Source of the DNA: Mitsuaria sp. WAJ17 | Lineage (GTDB): Bacteria; Pseudomonadota; Gammaproteobacteria; Burkholderiales; Burkholderiaceae_C | NCBI RefSeq assembly: GCF_014174515.1 | Contig: NZ_JACJUG010000001.1 | Coordinates: 62,001-126,000, forward strand | DNA: 64,000 nt | Direction: 5' to 3' | Part shown: piece after piece, positions 48,296 to 57,371 of the stretch | How the letters are laid out: each line of letters begins with the position of its first letter | Position numbering within the stretch: position 1 is the first letter of the stretch | The notes under the pieces: model-generated | The model's input: only the letters and a program-made list of their open reading frames with translations | Told to the model about the DNA's origin: nothing | Databases searched by the model: none | Made by a program: the position numbers and the translations under genes

Positions 48296-48793
48296 CTATA
48301 GGCAGTCGCCCGGCCGCGCCAGCACGGATTCAATGAATCGGGCCTTCGCCGCACGATAAGCGTCCTCACCCTGGTCCCAGTGCGCCCGCTTGAGGGCGTT
48401 GTAGGCCGCGACCAGGGCCGGCTCGCGGCGCAGGGCGTCGCGAAAGCGCAGGAAGTCCTCGAAGGTCGAGCCCAGCGCCACGATCTGCAGGGCCAGGTCA
48501 TGCCCCCGCGCCCACTCCGGTGGCGCCTGCAGCATGCACAGCTCAGGCGTGCGAAGGGTGCCCTGCTTGATCTCGAAGCCCTGGCCGCACAGCAGATCCA
48601 CGACCTGCGCATGCGCCCCCGGTGCCACGAGCACGCAGAGATCCAGGTCCCCCTTGGAACAGGCGCCGGGAATGGAGGAGGAGCCCACATGCTCGACCCG
48701 CGCGCCAGGCAGCAGGACCTGCAGCGCGGCAGCCGTGCGGTCGAACAGGGCCTTCAGGGCGGGCTGGTAGTCGGCGGCGGCCAGGAGAGGCAT
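48296..48793 (-). CDS. GrpB-family (UPF0157) nucleotidyltransferase-like protein
   Basis: A 165-residue protein with VEHVGSSSIPGACSKGDLDLCVLV, the GrpB/UPF0157 pattern of the nucleotidyltransferase fold, in which GS and DxD-type residues would bind a nucleotide. Members are sometimes fused to CoaE. The function is not known. It is divergent from the TetR gene. Confidence 0.9.
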   Translation of the reverse strand: MPLLAAADYQPALKALFDRTAAALQVLLPGARVEHVGSSSIPGACSKGDLDLCVLVAPGAHAQVVDLLCGQGFEIKQGTLRTPELCMLQAPPEWARGHDLALQIVALGSTFEDFLRFRDALRREPALVAAYNALKRAHWDQGEDAYRAAKARFIESVLARPGDCL

Positions 48794-48864
48794 GGCAGGG
48801 CGGGGGGCAAGGACGGAGGGCCCGAGTGTCGCAAAACCCCGGAGGAGGTGAGGTCGCTTGCAAT

Positions 48865-48882
48865 TTCGCACGATCGTGCTAA
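48865..48882. promoter_or_regulatory. TetR operator 1
   Basis: TTCGCACGATCGTGCTAA contains the perfect 12-base palindrome GCACGATCGTGC (48868-48879). It ends 10 bases before the tetR-type ATG, a position fit for autorepression. It is nearly identical to operator 2 at 49545. Confidence 0.75.
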
Positions 48883-48892
48883 ATTCGCAGAC

Positions 48893-49504
48893 ATGGAAGC
48901 CAAGACCGAACGCAGCGAGCTGACCCAGACCGCCATCGTGGACGTGGCGCTGGAGATGGCCGCGCTGGAAGGGTTGGAGAGCCTGTCCATCGGCGAGATC
49001 GCCAAGCGCCTGAACCTGTCCAAGAGCGGCGTGTTCTCGCGCATCGGCTCGCGCGAGGCCCTGCAGAAGGCGGTGCTGGACGAATTCGACCGCCGCTTCC
49101 AGCAGGACATCCTGGTGCCCGCCCTGCGCGAGCCCCGCGGCCTGCCGCGCCTGGACGCCATCATGCGCGCCTGGCTGGCCCGCGCCTGCCAACCGGGTCA
49201 CCGCGGCAGCTGCCTCTACGTCGCCGGCGCCTTCGAGTTCGATGATCGCGAAGGCCCGCTGCGGGACATGCTGCTGTCCGGCGTCAAGCGCTGGCGCCAG
49301 GTGCTCAGGCGCAGCGTGCTGCAAGCCGTCGAGTGCGGCCATCTGCAGGAGGACCTCGACCCCGAGCAGCTGGTCTTCGACCTTGACGCCGTCTTTACCG
49401 CCGTCGTGCGCGAGACCCGTTTCCTGCGCAATCCGCTGGCCGCCGAGCGCGGCTGGACCGCCTATCAGCGACTCATGCAGGGCCTGCGCCCACCCCGGAC
49501 CTGA
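48893..49504 (+). CDS. TetR-family regulator
   Basis: A 203-residue repressor-type protein with an N-terminal helix-turn-helix (LSIGEIAKRLNLSKSGVFSRIGSREALQKAVL, residues 30-62) and a helical ligand/dimer domain with LARACQPGHRGSCLYVAGAFEF, typical of TetR_C. Its own operator lies just upstream, a second before the downstream membrane-peptide and hydrolase genes. The inducer is unknown. Confidence 0.94.
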   Translation: MEAKTERSELTQTAIVDVALEMAALEGLESLSIGEIAKRLNLSKSGVFSRIGSREALQKAVLDEFDRRFQQDILVPALREPRGLPRLDAIMRAWLARACQPGHRGSCLYVAGAFEFDDREGPLRDMLLSGVKRWRQVLRRSVLQAVECGHLQEDLDPEQLVFDLDAVFTAVVRETRFLRNPLAAERGWTAYQRLMQGLRPPRT

Positions 49505-49544
49505 GCCGGACGCTCCCCATGCACTGCGCTTCATTTTCCCAAAC

Positions 49545-49562
49545 TTCGCACGACCGTGCGAA
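49545..49562. promoter_or_regulatory. TetR operator 2
   Basis: TTCGCACGACCGTGCGAA, an inverted repeat matching operator 1 at 16 of 18 positions, ends 21 bases before the ATG of the 41-residue gene. Confidence 0.75.
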
Positions 49563-49583
49563 ATACTTTGAAAGGCCGACACC

Positions 49584-49709
49584 ATGTTCAGCCCCCTTCT
49601 GATCCTGGCCCTGTGCGGGCTGGCCGGCCTCATGTGGCGCGGCTGGCGAGGCCTGCTGCGCCTCTGGCGCGCGATTCCCTCCCGCAACCGCGACTTCTTT
49701 CTGGGGTGA
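49584..49709 (+). CDS. 41-residue membrane peptide in the TetR-controlled operon
   Basis: A short frame starting MFSPLLILALCGLAGLMWRGW: one membrane segment, then a basic Arg/Trp-rich tail ending SRNRDFFLG. It lies between operator 2 and the hydrolase gene, 4 bases before the latter's ATG, with AAAGG upstream of its own. The position between a specific operator and a coupled gene supports it as real. Function unknown. Confidence 0.6.
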   Translation: MFSPLLILALCGLAGLMWRGWRGLLRLWRAIPSRNRDFFLG

Positions 49710-49713
49710 GCCC

Positions 49714-50631
49714 ATGAGCCAGATCCAGCAGCCTCACCCGCCCCATCAAAGCCGCCCTGCCGTCGAGCGCTTCTACGCCCAGGGCCGCGTGCTTCAGGGC
49801 CTGCGCGCCGGCCTGGACCTGCTGCAGCGTCACGCGCCCCTGCAGGCGGCGCGACTGGCCCTGCGCCTCTTCGACACCCCCCTGCCGCCACGCCTGCTGC
49901 AGCCCCGCCCCTCGATGGCGCCCTGGCAAGGCCTGACCCTGCCTTTCGAGACCCGCCGCCTTCAGCTGTGGCACCGGCCGGACGGAGCGAAGCGCCCGCG
50001 CGTGCTGCTGCTGCACGGCTGGGGCGGCCAGGCTGCGCAGATGCGAGGTCTGGCCCAGGCCTGCTGGGATGCGGGCCTCTCGCCCCATGTGCTGGACTGG
50101 CCGGCTCATGGCCGCAGCAGCGGCACGCGGACCGACATCGCCCAGTGGCAGCGCGCCCTGCAGGTTCTGACGGTCGAGCAGGGCCCCTGGCTGGGCATCG
50201 CCGCGCATTCCATCGGCGCCCTGGCCGCCGCCCATGGCGTGGCCCGCGGCCTGCCGGTGCAGCGCCTGGCGCTGCTGGCCTGCTCCGCGCCGCCGCGAAT
50301 GCTGCTGGAGGGCTTCGTGGCCAGCTTCGGCCTGGGGCTGGCCGTGCGCGATCGCCTGCGCCAGGCCCTGGAGGCACGAGCCCGACCCGGCCTGGCGGGC
50401 TTCGAGCCGGCCTGGCTGGGCCAGCACCTGCAGCTGCCCGTGCTGCTGGTGCACGACCGCCAGGACCGCGCCGCGCCAGCCGCCTGCAGCGAGGCCCTGG
50501 CCGCGGCCCTGCCTCGCGCAAGGCTGCAACTCACCGACGGCCTGGGCCACCGCCGCCTGCTGGACGACGCGGCCGTGCAGCGCCAGGTGGCCACCTGGCT
50601 GGCCGAGGCGGCTCAAGCCGACAAGACCTGA
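49714..50631 (+). CDS. Alpha/beta hydrolase, probable esterase or lipase-like
   Basis: A 305-residue hydrolase. The oxyanion and nucleophile regions are VLLLHGWGGQAAQMRGLAQ (about residues 95-113) and GIAAHSIGALAAAHG (Ser about 165), with Asp in VLLVHDRQDRAAP and His in GLGHRRLLDDAAVQ. Likely controlled by the TetR-type regulator through operator 2. The substrate may be the inducer or a related ester. Confidence 0.9.
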   Translation: MSQIQQPHPPHQSRPAVERFYAQGRVLQGLRAGLDLLQRHAPLQAARLALRLFDTPLPPRLLQPRPSMAPWQGLTLPFETRRLQLWHRPDGAKRPRVLLLHGWGGQAAQMRGLAQACWDAGLSPHVLDWPAHGRSSGTRTDIAQWQRALQVLTVEQGPWLGIAAHSIGALAAAHGVARGLPVQRLALLACSAPPRMLLEGFVASFGLGLAVRDRLRQALEARARPGLAGFEPAWLGQHLQLPVLLVHDRQDRAAPAACSEALAAALPRARLQLTDGLGHRRLLDDAAVQRQVATWLAEAAQADKT

Positions 50632-50882
50632 CCCTGTCGGCTCCTCCCGGGACCCTGGCGATATATCCGCGGCATTGCCGCGTCCGCAATACCGGCAAAT
50701 CGTTACAAAATGTGCAACATTCCGCGGCGGGGGTCGCCCCATATAGGGATATAGCCCAAGCCGGGGCCCTGCCCCCGCTCACTACACTGCGCGCACAGGT
50801 GCCGGAAGCCACACTCCCCTGACTCAAGGGGCCGGGGAATTCCGAGCTTCAGAAGTCAAAAGCAGCCTGAGAGGAGCGCGCT
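50632..50882. other. Leader region of the nucleobase permease
   Basis: About 250 bases. It contains AT-rich TTACAAAATGTGCAACATT and an inverted TATA-GGGA-TATA (50742-50753). No known riboswitch can be recognised. GAGAGGAGC precedes the GTG start. Confidence 0.45.
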
Positions 50883-52172
50883 GTGAGCTGGATCCCCCAA
50901 TGGCGTGAGGTCGCTGCCCTGGACGGGCAGGCCGTCGCCCCGGATGAACGTCTGGCCTGGCCGCAAACCATCGCCCTGGGCCTGCAGCATGTGGTGGCCA
51001 TGTTCGGTGCCACCGTGCTGGCGCCCCTACTCATGGGCTTCGACCCCAATGTCGCCATCCTGATGAGCGGCATCGGCACCCTGATCTTCTTCTTCATGGT
51101 GGGCGGCCGCGTGCCCAGCTTCCTGGGCTCCAGCTTCGCCTTCATCGGCGTGGTGATCAGCGCCACCGGATACGGCGGCAGCGGGGCCAATGCCCAGATC
51201 GGCCTGGCTCTGGGCGGCATCGTGGCCTGCGGAGCGCTGTACTTCCTGATCGGGGCGCTGGTCCAGTGGCTGGGCACCGGCTGGATCGAGCGCCTGATGC
51301 CGCCGGTGGTGACTGGCGCCATCGTGGCCGTGATCGGCCTGAACCTGGCCAGCGTGCCCATCAAGAACATGGCGCCCACGCCCTTCGATGCCTGGATGCA
51401 GGCCCTGACCTTCCTCAGCGTGGCCCTGGTCGCCGTGCGCAGCCGCGGCCTGCTGCAGCGCCTGCTGATCCTGGCGGGCCTGCTGGTCGCCAGCGTGCTG
51501 TATGCCCTGCTGACCAATGGCCTGGGCCTGGGCAAGCCCATGGACTTCAGCGGCGTGGCGCAAGCCGCCTGGTTCGGCCTGCCTCATTTCGCCAGCCCGC
51601 GCTTGGAGGCGGGCGCGATGCTGTTGATCGCCCCGGTGGCCCTGATCCTGGTGGCCGAGAACCTGGGCCACCTCAAGGCCGTGGCCGCGATGACCGGCCG
51701 CGACATCGACAGCGACATGGGCCGCGCCTTCATGGGCGATGGCCTGGCCACCATGCTCAGCGGCGCCGCCGGCGGCACGGGCGTCACCACCTATGCCGAG
51801 AACATCGGCGTGATGGCCGCCAACCGCATCTACTCCACCGCCGTCTTCGTGGTAGCCGGCCTGCTGGCCATCGTGCTGGGCTTCTCGCCCAAGTTCGGCG
51901 CCCTGATCCAGACCATCCCGCTGCCGGTGATGGGCGGTGTGAGCATCGTGGTCTTCGGCCTGATCGCCGTGGCCGGCGCCAAGATCTGGATCGACAACCG
52001 GGTGGACTTCAGCCAGCACCGCAACCTGATGCTGGCGGCCATTACCCTGATCATCGGCACGGGGGACTACACCCTGCGCCTGGGCGACTTCGCCCTGGGC
52101 GGCATCGGCACTGCCACCTTCGGCGCCCTGCTGCTGAACCTGCTGCTGGCACCCCGCCGACCGCACCATTGA
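50883..52172 (+). CDS. uraA: Uracil/xanthine-type nucleobase:cation symporter
   Basis: A 429-residue NCS2 permease with about 14 membrane segments. It shows the UraA/RutG-type opening TIALGLQHVVAMFGATVLAPLL, AENLGHLKAVAAMTGRDID and GGTGVTTYAENIGVMA, whose Glu contacts the nucleobase. Homologs take up uracil or xanthine. The start is GTG behind GAGGAGC. The family is certain; the substrate (uracil more likely) is not. Confidence 0.9.
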   Translation: MSWIPQWREVAALDGQAVAPDERLAWPQTIALGLQHVVAMFGATVLAPLLMGFDPNVAILMSGIGTLIFFFMVGGRVPSFLGSSFAFIGVVISATGYGGSGANAQIGLALGGIVACGALYFLIGALVQWLGTGWIERLMPPVVTGAIVAVIGLNLASVPIKNMAPTPFDAWMQALTFLSVALVAVRSRGLLQRLLILAGLLVASVLYALLTNGLGLGKPMDFSGVAQAAWFGLPHFASPRLEAGAMLLIAPVALILVAENLGHLKAVAAMTGRDIDSDMGRAFMGDGLATMLSGAAGGTGVTTYAENIGVMAANRIYSTAVFVVAGLLAIVLGFSPKFGALIQTIPLPVMGGVSIVVFGLIAVAGAKIWIDNRVDFSQHRNLMLAAITLIIGTGDYTLRLGDFALGGIGTATFGALLLNLLLAPRRPHH

Positions 52173-52265
52173 TTGTCGATGTCTGCGTATTTTTTTGACT
52201 AAAACGCGATGCCGGCCCTCGTCCAAGCTCCGCTCTCAGCGTTAAATCGGCTCAACGCCCAGCCG

Positions 52266-54341
52266 ATGAGAACACGCTCACGCTCCGCCCCCCCACGCTG
52301 GCGCCTTGGCCTGGCGATGGGTCTCCTCGTGCTCGGCCTGGCCGCCTGCCAACCCGATGGCCACAGCAGCGCCCGGGACGATGCGCCCTCGCCCGAACTG
52401 CTGGCCCGGCTGGACGAGATGGAGCTGACCATCCGCATGCATCCGCGCCAGACGGACGACGAGCTCCGCGCGATGGCCGCCAAGCTGCCCCCAGGCAGCG
52501 CCGCCCGCCTGGAGGTGCTGGGGCTGCGCGCGGTGGTCGTGGCGCGGGTCGATGAAGCCGAGCGTTATGAGGAATTGCGCCAGCAGCTGGAGCATTGGCC
52601 GGGCCGCGAGGACCCGCGTGTCGCCACCACGGTGCGCCTGACCCTGGCCGTGATTGAGGCACGCCGCGCGGCGCTGTCGGGCCAGGGCCAGAAGCTCAAG
52701 AAGATTCTGTCGGTCATGGACAAGCTGGACGAGAGTGGCCAGCCGCCCCGACTGCTGCTGACGCTCTACGGCATGCAGGGCGGCATGTTCACCGACCAAG
52801 GCGAGTTCGACCGCGCCCTGCGCGCCGCCCATCGGGTCCTGGAGCTGTCGGACGGGCCCGCTGCTTCGCCCTCGCGCCGCATCTTCGCGCGCCTGCAGCT
52901 GGCCGGCACCTACGCGGCCGCCGAGCAGTTCGAGCAGGCCGTCAAGGCGCAGGAGGAGGCCGAGCAGCTCGCCCTCAACGACAAGAACCCGCTGCTGCGC
53001 TACTTCATCGAGGTCAGCCGGGGCTCCATTTTCCAGGACCGCGACCGCGCCATCACCGAGCGCAGCTCGCAGGCGGCGCTGGAGGCTGCGCGCGAGACCG
53101 GCCTCGAGGACCTGATCTCCAACGCCCTGGCCAACCGGGCCGACGACTTCCTGCGCAAGCGCGAGTGGAACGGTGCCGTCGCCCTGACCACCGAGGCCGT
53201 GCGACTGGCGCAGAAGCGCAAGGACGTGTTCGCCGAATCGCTGGCGCGCCACAACCTGGGCATCGCGCTGATGCACATCGGGCAGGTGGCCCAGGGCCGG
53301 CAGGAGGTTGAGACCGGCTTCAAACTGGTCACCGACGCCGGCTCGGCGACCGGGCTGGACGCCCTTTACGAGGAGTACGGCCGCGCCCTGCAGGACGTGG
53401 GCCTGACGCAGGAGGCGGTCCAGGCCTACATGAAAGAACGCCAGTTCCGCCGCCAGCTCTACCGCGACGACCTCCGCAAGACCGTGCTGGAGGCGCAGGA
53501 GGCCCTGGAGGCAGACCGCCGCAGCCGCGAGTTCGAGCTGCTCAACCGCGACATGAGCCTCAAGAACGAGCAGCTGCGCGCCAGCCAGCTGGAGTTCCGC
53601 CTTTGGCTGCTGATGGGCGGCTGTGTGCTGGCGGCCGGCACGCTGCTGCTGGTGGCCTACCGCCGCGTGCGCCGGACCAACCTGGCGCTGCAGAGCACCA
53701 ACGAGCGGCTCAAGGTGCAGAGCGAGCGCGACCCGCTGACCGGCCTGGCCAACCGCCGCCACTTCCAGGCCGCCATCCGCCAGCGCGAGGAGCGGGACCT
53801 GCTGCGTGGCAGCGTCTTCCTGATTGACATCGACCACTTCAAGCGCATCAACGATCAGTACGGCCATGCCGCCGGTGACACCGTGCTGGTGGAGGTCTCC
53901 CGCCGCCTGCGCCAGGCCCTGCGCGAGGACGACCTCGTGGTGCGCTGGGGCGGCGAGGAATTCCTCATCGTGATCAAGTCCTGCGACCCCATCTTCGCCC
54001 AGCATATGGGCCAGCGCCTGCTCGAGGCCATCGGCGGCCAGCCCGTGACCCATGAGCGCCACACCGTGCCGGTGACGGCCTCCATCGGCTTCGCCAGCCT
54101 GCCCATCGAGCCGCACGGCGTGTCCCTGCACTGGGAGCGCGCCATCGACATGGTCGATACCCTCATGTACATGGCCAAGGCCCATGGCCGCAACAAGGCC
54201 TACGGCCTGCAGTGGGCCGAAGCCAGCGACGGCGAGAGCCTGCTGCGCCTGGCCGAGCAGATGGAAGCCGCCTGGCATGACGGCAAGGTCCGGCTCTCGA
54301 CGCAGGCCGGCCCCGCCCAATGGACGGAGCCCCGCACATGA
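52266..54341 (+). CDS. Membrane diguanylate cyclase with lipoprotein-like and TPR-like region
   Basis: A 691-residue protein. The N-terminal LGLAMGLLVLGLAAC is a lipobox, so the protein may be lipidated in addition to having a membrane segment at about residues 446-468. Between them are TPR-like helices in the periplasm. The C-terminal GGDEF domain has RWGGEEF (about 559), preceded by REDD, an RxxD inhibitory site for c-di-GMP feedback. Active-site GGEEF predicts c-di-GMP synthesis. The start could also be at 52209. Overlaps the next gene (ATGA). Confidence 0.92.
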   Translation: MRTRSRSAPPRWRLGLAMGLLVLGLAACQPDGHSSARDDAPSPELLARLDEMELTIRMHPRQTDDELRAMAAKLPPGSAARLEVLGLRAVVVARVDEAERYEELRQQLEHWPGREDPRVATTVRLTLAVIEARRAALSGQGQKLKKILSVMDKLDESGQPPRLLLTLYGMQGGMFTDQGEFDRALRAAHRVLELSDGPAASPSRRIFARLQLAGTYAAAEQFEQAVKAQEEAEQLALNDKNPLLRYFIEVSRGSIFQDRDRAITERSSQAALEAARETGLEDLISNALANRADDFLRKREWNGAVALTTEAVRLAQKRKDVFAESLARHNLGIALMHIGQVAQGRQEVETGFKLVTDAGSATGLDALYEEYGRALQDVGLTQEAVQAYMKERQFRRQLYRDDLRKTVLEAQEALEADRRSREFELLNRDMSLKNEQLRASQLEFRLWLLMGGCVLAAGTLLLVAYRRVRRTNLALQSTNERLKVQSERDPLTGLANRRHFQAAIRQREERDLLRGSVFLIDIDHFKRINDQYGHAAGDTVLVEVSRRLRQALREDDLVVRWGGEEFLIVIKSCDPIFAQHMGQRLLEAIGGQPVTHERHTVPVTASIGFASLPIEPHGVSLHWERAIDMVDTLMYMAKAHGRNKAYGLQWAEASDGESLLRLAEQMEAAWHDGKVRLSTQAGPAQWTEPRT

Positions 54342-56419
54342 AGCGCCTGCTGCCCCTGCTGCTGGCCCTGGCCTCCGGCACCGCCAGCACGGCGCCCGGA
54401 CCGGCTATCGTCCCGGCGACCGGCCCCCTGGCAGCCCCGGCGCCCGCCAGCGCCGCGCCCTCCAGCCGTGCCGAACTGCGCCGCGAGGCCCTGCTGCTGA
54501 CCCTGCTGGCCTACGACCACCCGGTGGAGGCCGCACGCTCGCTGCGACCGATGGTGCAGCAGGCCCAGTCCGCGGGGGATGCGCCCCTGCAGGCGGAGCT
54601 GACCCTCGCGCTGGCGGCCGCGCTGACCTCGGGCCAGGGCGCCGGCGAGGCCGAGGGGCTCGCGCGCCAACTGGACCAGGACTTCCCAGGCCACGCCCAG
54701 CTGATCCGCGCCATGGTGGCGGAGCGCCGGGATCATCCCCAGGCCGCCAGCGAGCTGGCGCGCAAGGGGCTGGAGTTGCTGCATCCGCCCTGCCAGTGGT
54801 CCCGCAAAGAGAGCGAGCTGCGGGATAGCGTGGAGGCGGGCTGCGATGCCACCGCCACCTGGCTGGGCCTGCGCCTGCTCGCCCTGAACCAGGAGGCCAC
54901 CGGTGCCGGCGCCAGCGCCGTCACGGTGCTGGAGCGCCACGTCGCGGTGGCCCGCCAGCTCAAGCTGCCGGGACTGCTGGCCCTGAGCCTCGGCCGCCTG
55001 GCCGTGGCCGAGCACCAGCAGGACCAGGTCGAGGCCGGCCGCCAGCATCTGGCACAGGCCCTGCAGGCCGCCCAGGCCGACCTGCCGACCCTGGCCCGCA
55101 TCAAGGTCTACGAGGGCGGCATCGCCGTCGCGCGCAAGGATCGCAGCGCCCAGTTGCGCGCGCTTGAGGAAGCTGTGAGCCTGGCTCACAGCGCAGGTGC
55201 CCGCCGTGTCGAGGCCGTGGTACGCAGCAACCTCGCCGACTTCTACCTGAGCGCCCGCCAGCCCGAGCGCGCCCTGGCCGCGGCCCGCCTGGCCCTGCCC
55301 GCGCTGGAGGAATTCCAGGACCGCCGCATGGAGCGCACCGTGCGCCACAACATGAGCGTGGCCCTGATCCAGCTGCATCAGTTCGATGCGGCCCGCCAGG
55401 AGCGCCGGCGTCTGGACGCGATGCGCCCCGATCTGATCGGCGCCGCCGTGCGCAGCCAAGAGCTGGAGGAGCTGGCCGATGCCTGGGCCGAGAGCGGCCA
55501 ATGGGCCGAAGCGCTCAAGGCCCTGGTCGCCGAACGCGAGCAGAGCCGCCAGGTGCAGGAAGCCTCCCGCAAGGCCCAGCTGGAGGAGCTCAAGCTGCGC
55601 TACGACAGCGACCGCAAGAGCGCCGAGCTGACCCTGCTGCAGCGCGACGGCGAGCTCAAGGCCCGCCAGGTCTCCAACAGCGTGCTGGCCCAGCGCGTGG
55701 GTATGGCCCTGGCCCTGCTGACCGCCCTGCTGCTACCCCTGCTGGTGGTGATGCTGAAAAAGGTGCGTCTGGCCAACCGCCAGCTCAAGGCCAACGAGGC
55801 CCTGCTGCGCGCCCAGAGCGAGCGCGACCCGCTGACCAACCTCGCCAACCGCCGCCACTTCATGGCGGTGATGGAGCAGCACGCCGCCAACACCTTCAAC
55901 GGCGCACTGCTGATGGTGGACATCGACCACTTCAAGCACGTCAACGACGAGCACGGCCACTCGGCCGGGGATGCGGTCATCTGCGAGGTGTCGCGCCGCA
56001 TCAGCCAGGCCGTGCGCGAAGAGGATCTCGTCGTACGCTGGGGCGGCGAGGAGTTCCTGGTCTTCATCCCCGGCGTGCCGCCAGCCCAGCTGCAGCAGAT
56101 GGCCGAGCGCATCCTCTTCGCCGTGGGCGGCGAGACCGTGCAGACGCCCGACGGCCCCCTGCATGTGACGGTCTCGGTCGGCTTCGCGCATTTCCCGCTG
56201 CCGCCGACGGGCCTGTCCCTGCACTGGGAACAGGCGGTCAACTGGGCCGACATGGTGCTCTACACCGCCAAGGCCCAGGGCCGCAACCGCGCCATCGGCA
56301 TCGCCACCATCGACGCCCACGACACCGAGGCCCTGACCCAGATCCAGGCCGACTTCGACGCCGCCTGCATCTCCTCGCGCGTGCAACTGCTGCAGGTGCT
56401 GGGCCCGGCCAGCACTTGA
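54338..56419 (+). CDS. Paralogous membrane diguanylate cyclase with TPR-like sensor region
   Basis: A 693-residue protein, tandem copy of the preceding gene. It has a Sec-type signal (LLPLLLALASGTASTA), periplasmic TPR-like helices, a membrane segment at about residues 455-475 (VGMALALLTALLLPLLVVML) and a GGDEF domain with RWGGEEF (about 567) and REED I-site. Its lipobox is lost compared with the first copy. Both copies are likely active c-di-GMP synthases; sensing differs. Confidence 0.92.
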   Translation: MKRLLPLLLALASGTASTAPGPAIVPATGPLAAPAPASAAPSSRAELRREALLLTLLAYDHPVEAARSLRPMVQQAQSAGDAPLQAELTLALAAALTSGQGAGEAEGLARQLDQDFPGHAQLIRAMVAERRDHPQAASELARKGLELLHPPCQWSRKESELRDSVEAGCDATATWLGLRLLALNQEATGAGASAVTVLERHVAVARQLKLPGLLALSLGRLAVAEHQQDQVEAGRQHLAQALQAAQADLPTLARIKVYEGGIAVARKDRSAQLRALEEAVSLAHSAGARRVEAVVRSNLADFYLSARQPERALAAARLALPALEEFQDRRMERTVRHNMSVALIQLHQFDAARQERRRLDAMRPDLIGAAVRSQELEELADAWAESGQWAEALKALVAEREQSRQVQEASRKAQLEELKLRYDSDRKSAELTLLQRDGELKARQVSNSVLAQRVGMALALLTALLLPLLVVMLKKVRLANRQLKANEALLRAQSERDPLTNLANRRHFMAVMEQHAANTFNGALLMVDIDHFKHVNDEHGHSAGDAVICEVSRRISQAVREEDLVVRWGGEEFLVFIPGVPPAQLQQMAERILFAVGGETVQTPDGPLHVTVSVGFAHFPLPPTGLSLHWEQAVNWADMVLYTAKAQGRNRAIGIATIDAHDTEALTQIQADFDAACISSRVQLLQVLGPAST

Positions 56420-56483
56420 GCGGCAGGGCGGGGCCTGCGCGCAGAGGCCCGACCTATACTGCCCGGGCCCTGCAGGAGCCGCC

Positions 56484-57356
56484 ATGCCTCAACCCCAGAT
56501 CCAGGCCCAGATTCACGCCTTCTACGACGCGGCCACCCACACGGTGAGCCATGTGGTGGCCGATCCGCACAGCCGGCGCTGCGCCATCATCGACCCGGTG
56601 CTGGACTATGACCCCAAGGCCGGCCGCAGCAGCACGCTCAGCGCCGAGCTCATCGTCGCCTGGGTGCGCGAGCAGCAGCTGACGGTGGACTGGCTGCTGG
56701 AGACCCACTGCCACGCCGACCACCTCAGCGCCGCGCCCTGGCTGCAGCAGCGCGTGGGCGGGCGCATCGGCATCGGCGCCCGCATCACCGAGGTCCAGCA
56801 GGTTTTCCGCCGCCTGTTCAACGACCCCGGCATCCCCGTCGATGGCAGCCCCTTCGACCAGCTCTTCGAGGACGGCCAGCGCTTCGCCATCGGCGGCCTG
56901 GAGGTCGAGGTGATGCACACGCCCGGCCACACCCCGGCCTGCATCAGCTACCGCGTGGGCGATGACGTCTTCATCGGCGACACCCTGTTCATGCCCGACT
57001 ACGGCAGCGCCCGCTGCGACTTCCCTGGCGGGGACGCCGCGACGCTCTACCGCTCCGTGCGCCGCCTGCTGAGCCTGCCCGGCCACACACGCCTGCATCT
57101 GTGCCACGACTACCCGCCCGACAGCCGGCCACCCTGCTGGATCACCACGGTGGACGAGCAGCGCGCCCACAACGTGCACCTGCATGAGGGCGTCCACGAG
57201 GCCGATTTCATCGCCCTGCGCCAGGCCCGCGACCGCAACCTCGCCATGCCCCTGCTGCTGCTGCCCTCCGTGCAGGTCAACGTGCGCGCCGGCCAGCTGC
57301 CCGCGGCCGAGTCCAATGGCGTCCATTACCTGAAGATCCCCCTCAACGCCCTGTGA
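56484..57356 (+). CDS. Metallo-beta-lactamase-fold hydrolase, persulfide-dioxygenase-like (Blh type)
   Basis: A 290-residue enzyme with the metal motif LLETHCHADHLSAAPWL (HxHxDH), His in MHTPGHTPACIS and Asp in FIGDTLFMPDYGSARCD. The wording SARCDFPGGDAATLYRSVRRLL is that of ETHE1/Blh-type persulfide dioxygenases, which oxidise glutathione persulfide to sulfite. The SulP transporter directly downstream supports a sulfur role: sulfite or sulfate efflux. Family certain, substrate inferred. Confidence 0.88.
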   Translation: MPQPQIQAQIHAFYDAATHTVSHVVADPHSRRCAIIDPVLDYDPKAGRSSTLSAELIVAWVREQQLTVDWLLETHCHADHLSAAPWLQQRVGGRIGIGARITEVQQVFRRLFNDPGIPVDGSPFDQLFEDGQRFAIGGLEVEVMHTPGHTPACISYRVGDDVFIGDTLFMPDYGSARCDFPGGDAATLYRSVRRLLSLPGHTRLHLCHDYPPDSRPPCWITTVDEQRAHNVHLHEGVHEADFIALRQARDRNLAMPLLLLPSVQVNVRAGQLPAAESNGVHYLKIPLNAL

Positions 57357-57371
57357 ACGACGCCCTGTGAA
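57346..57371. repeat. Tandem 12-base duplication at the hydrolase/SulP junction
   Basis: ACGCCCTGTGAA occurs at 57346-57357 and 57360-57371. The first copy holds the upstream gene's stop (TGA), the second the GTG start of the SulP gene. Confidence 0.85.

Noticed and set aside
50632..50882. Purine riboswitch ahead of the nucleobase permease
   Set aside because: I could not find the conserved three-way-junction bases; only AT-rich patches are present.
52173..52208. Terminator after the nucleobase permease (T-run at 52189-52196)
   Set aside because: The T-run has no stable G/C stem immediately upstream.
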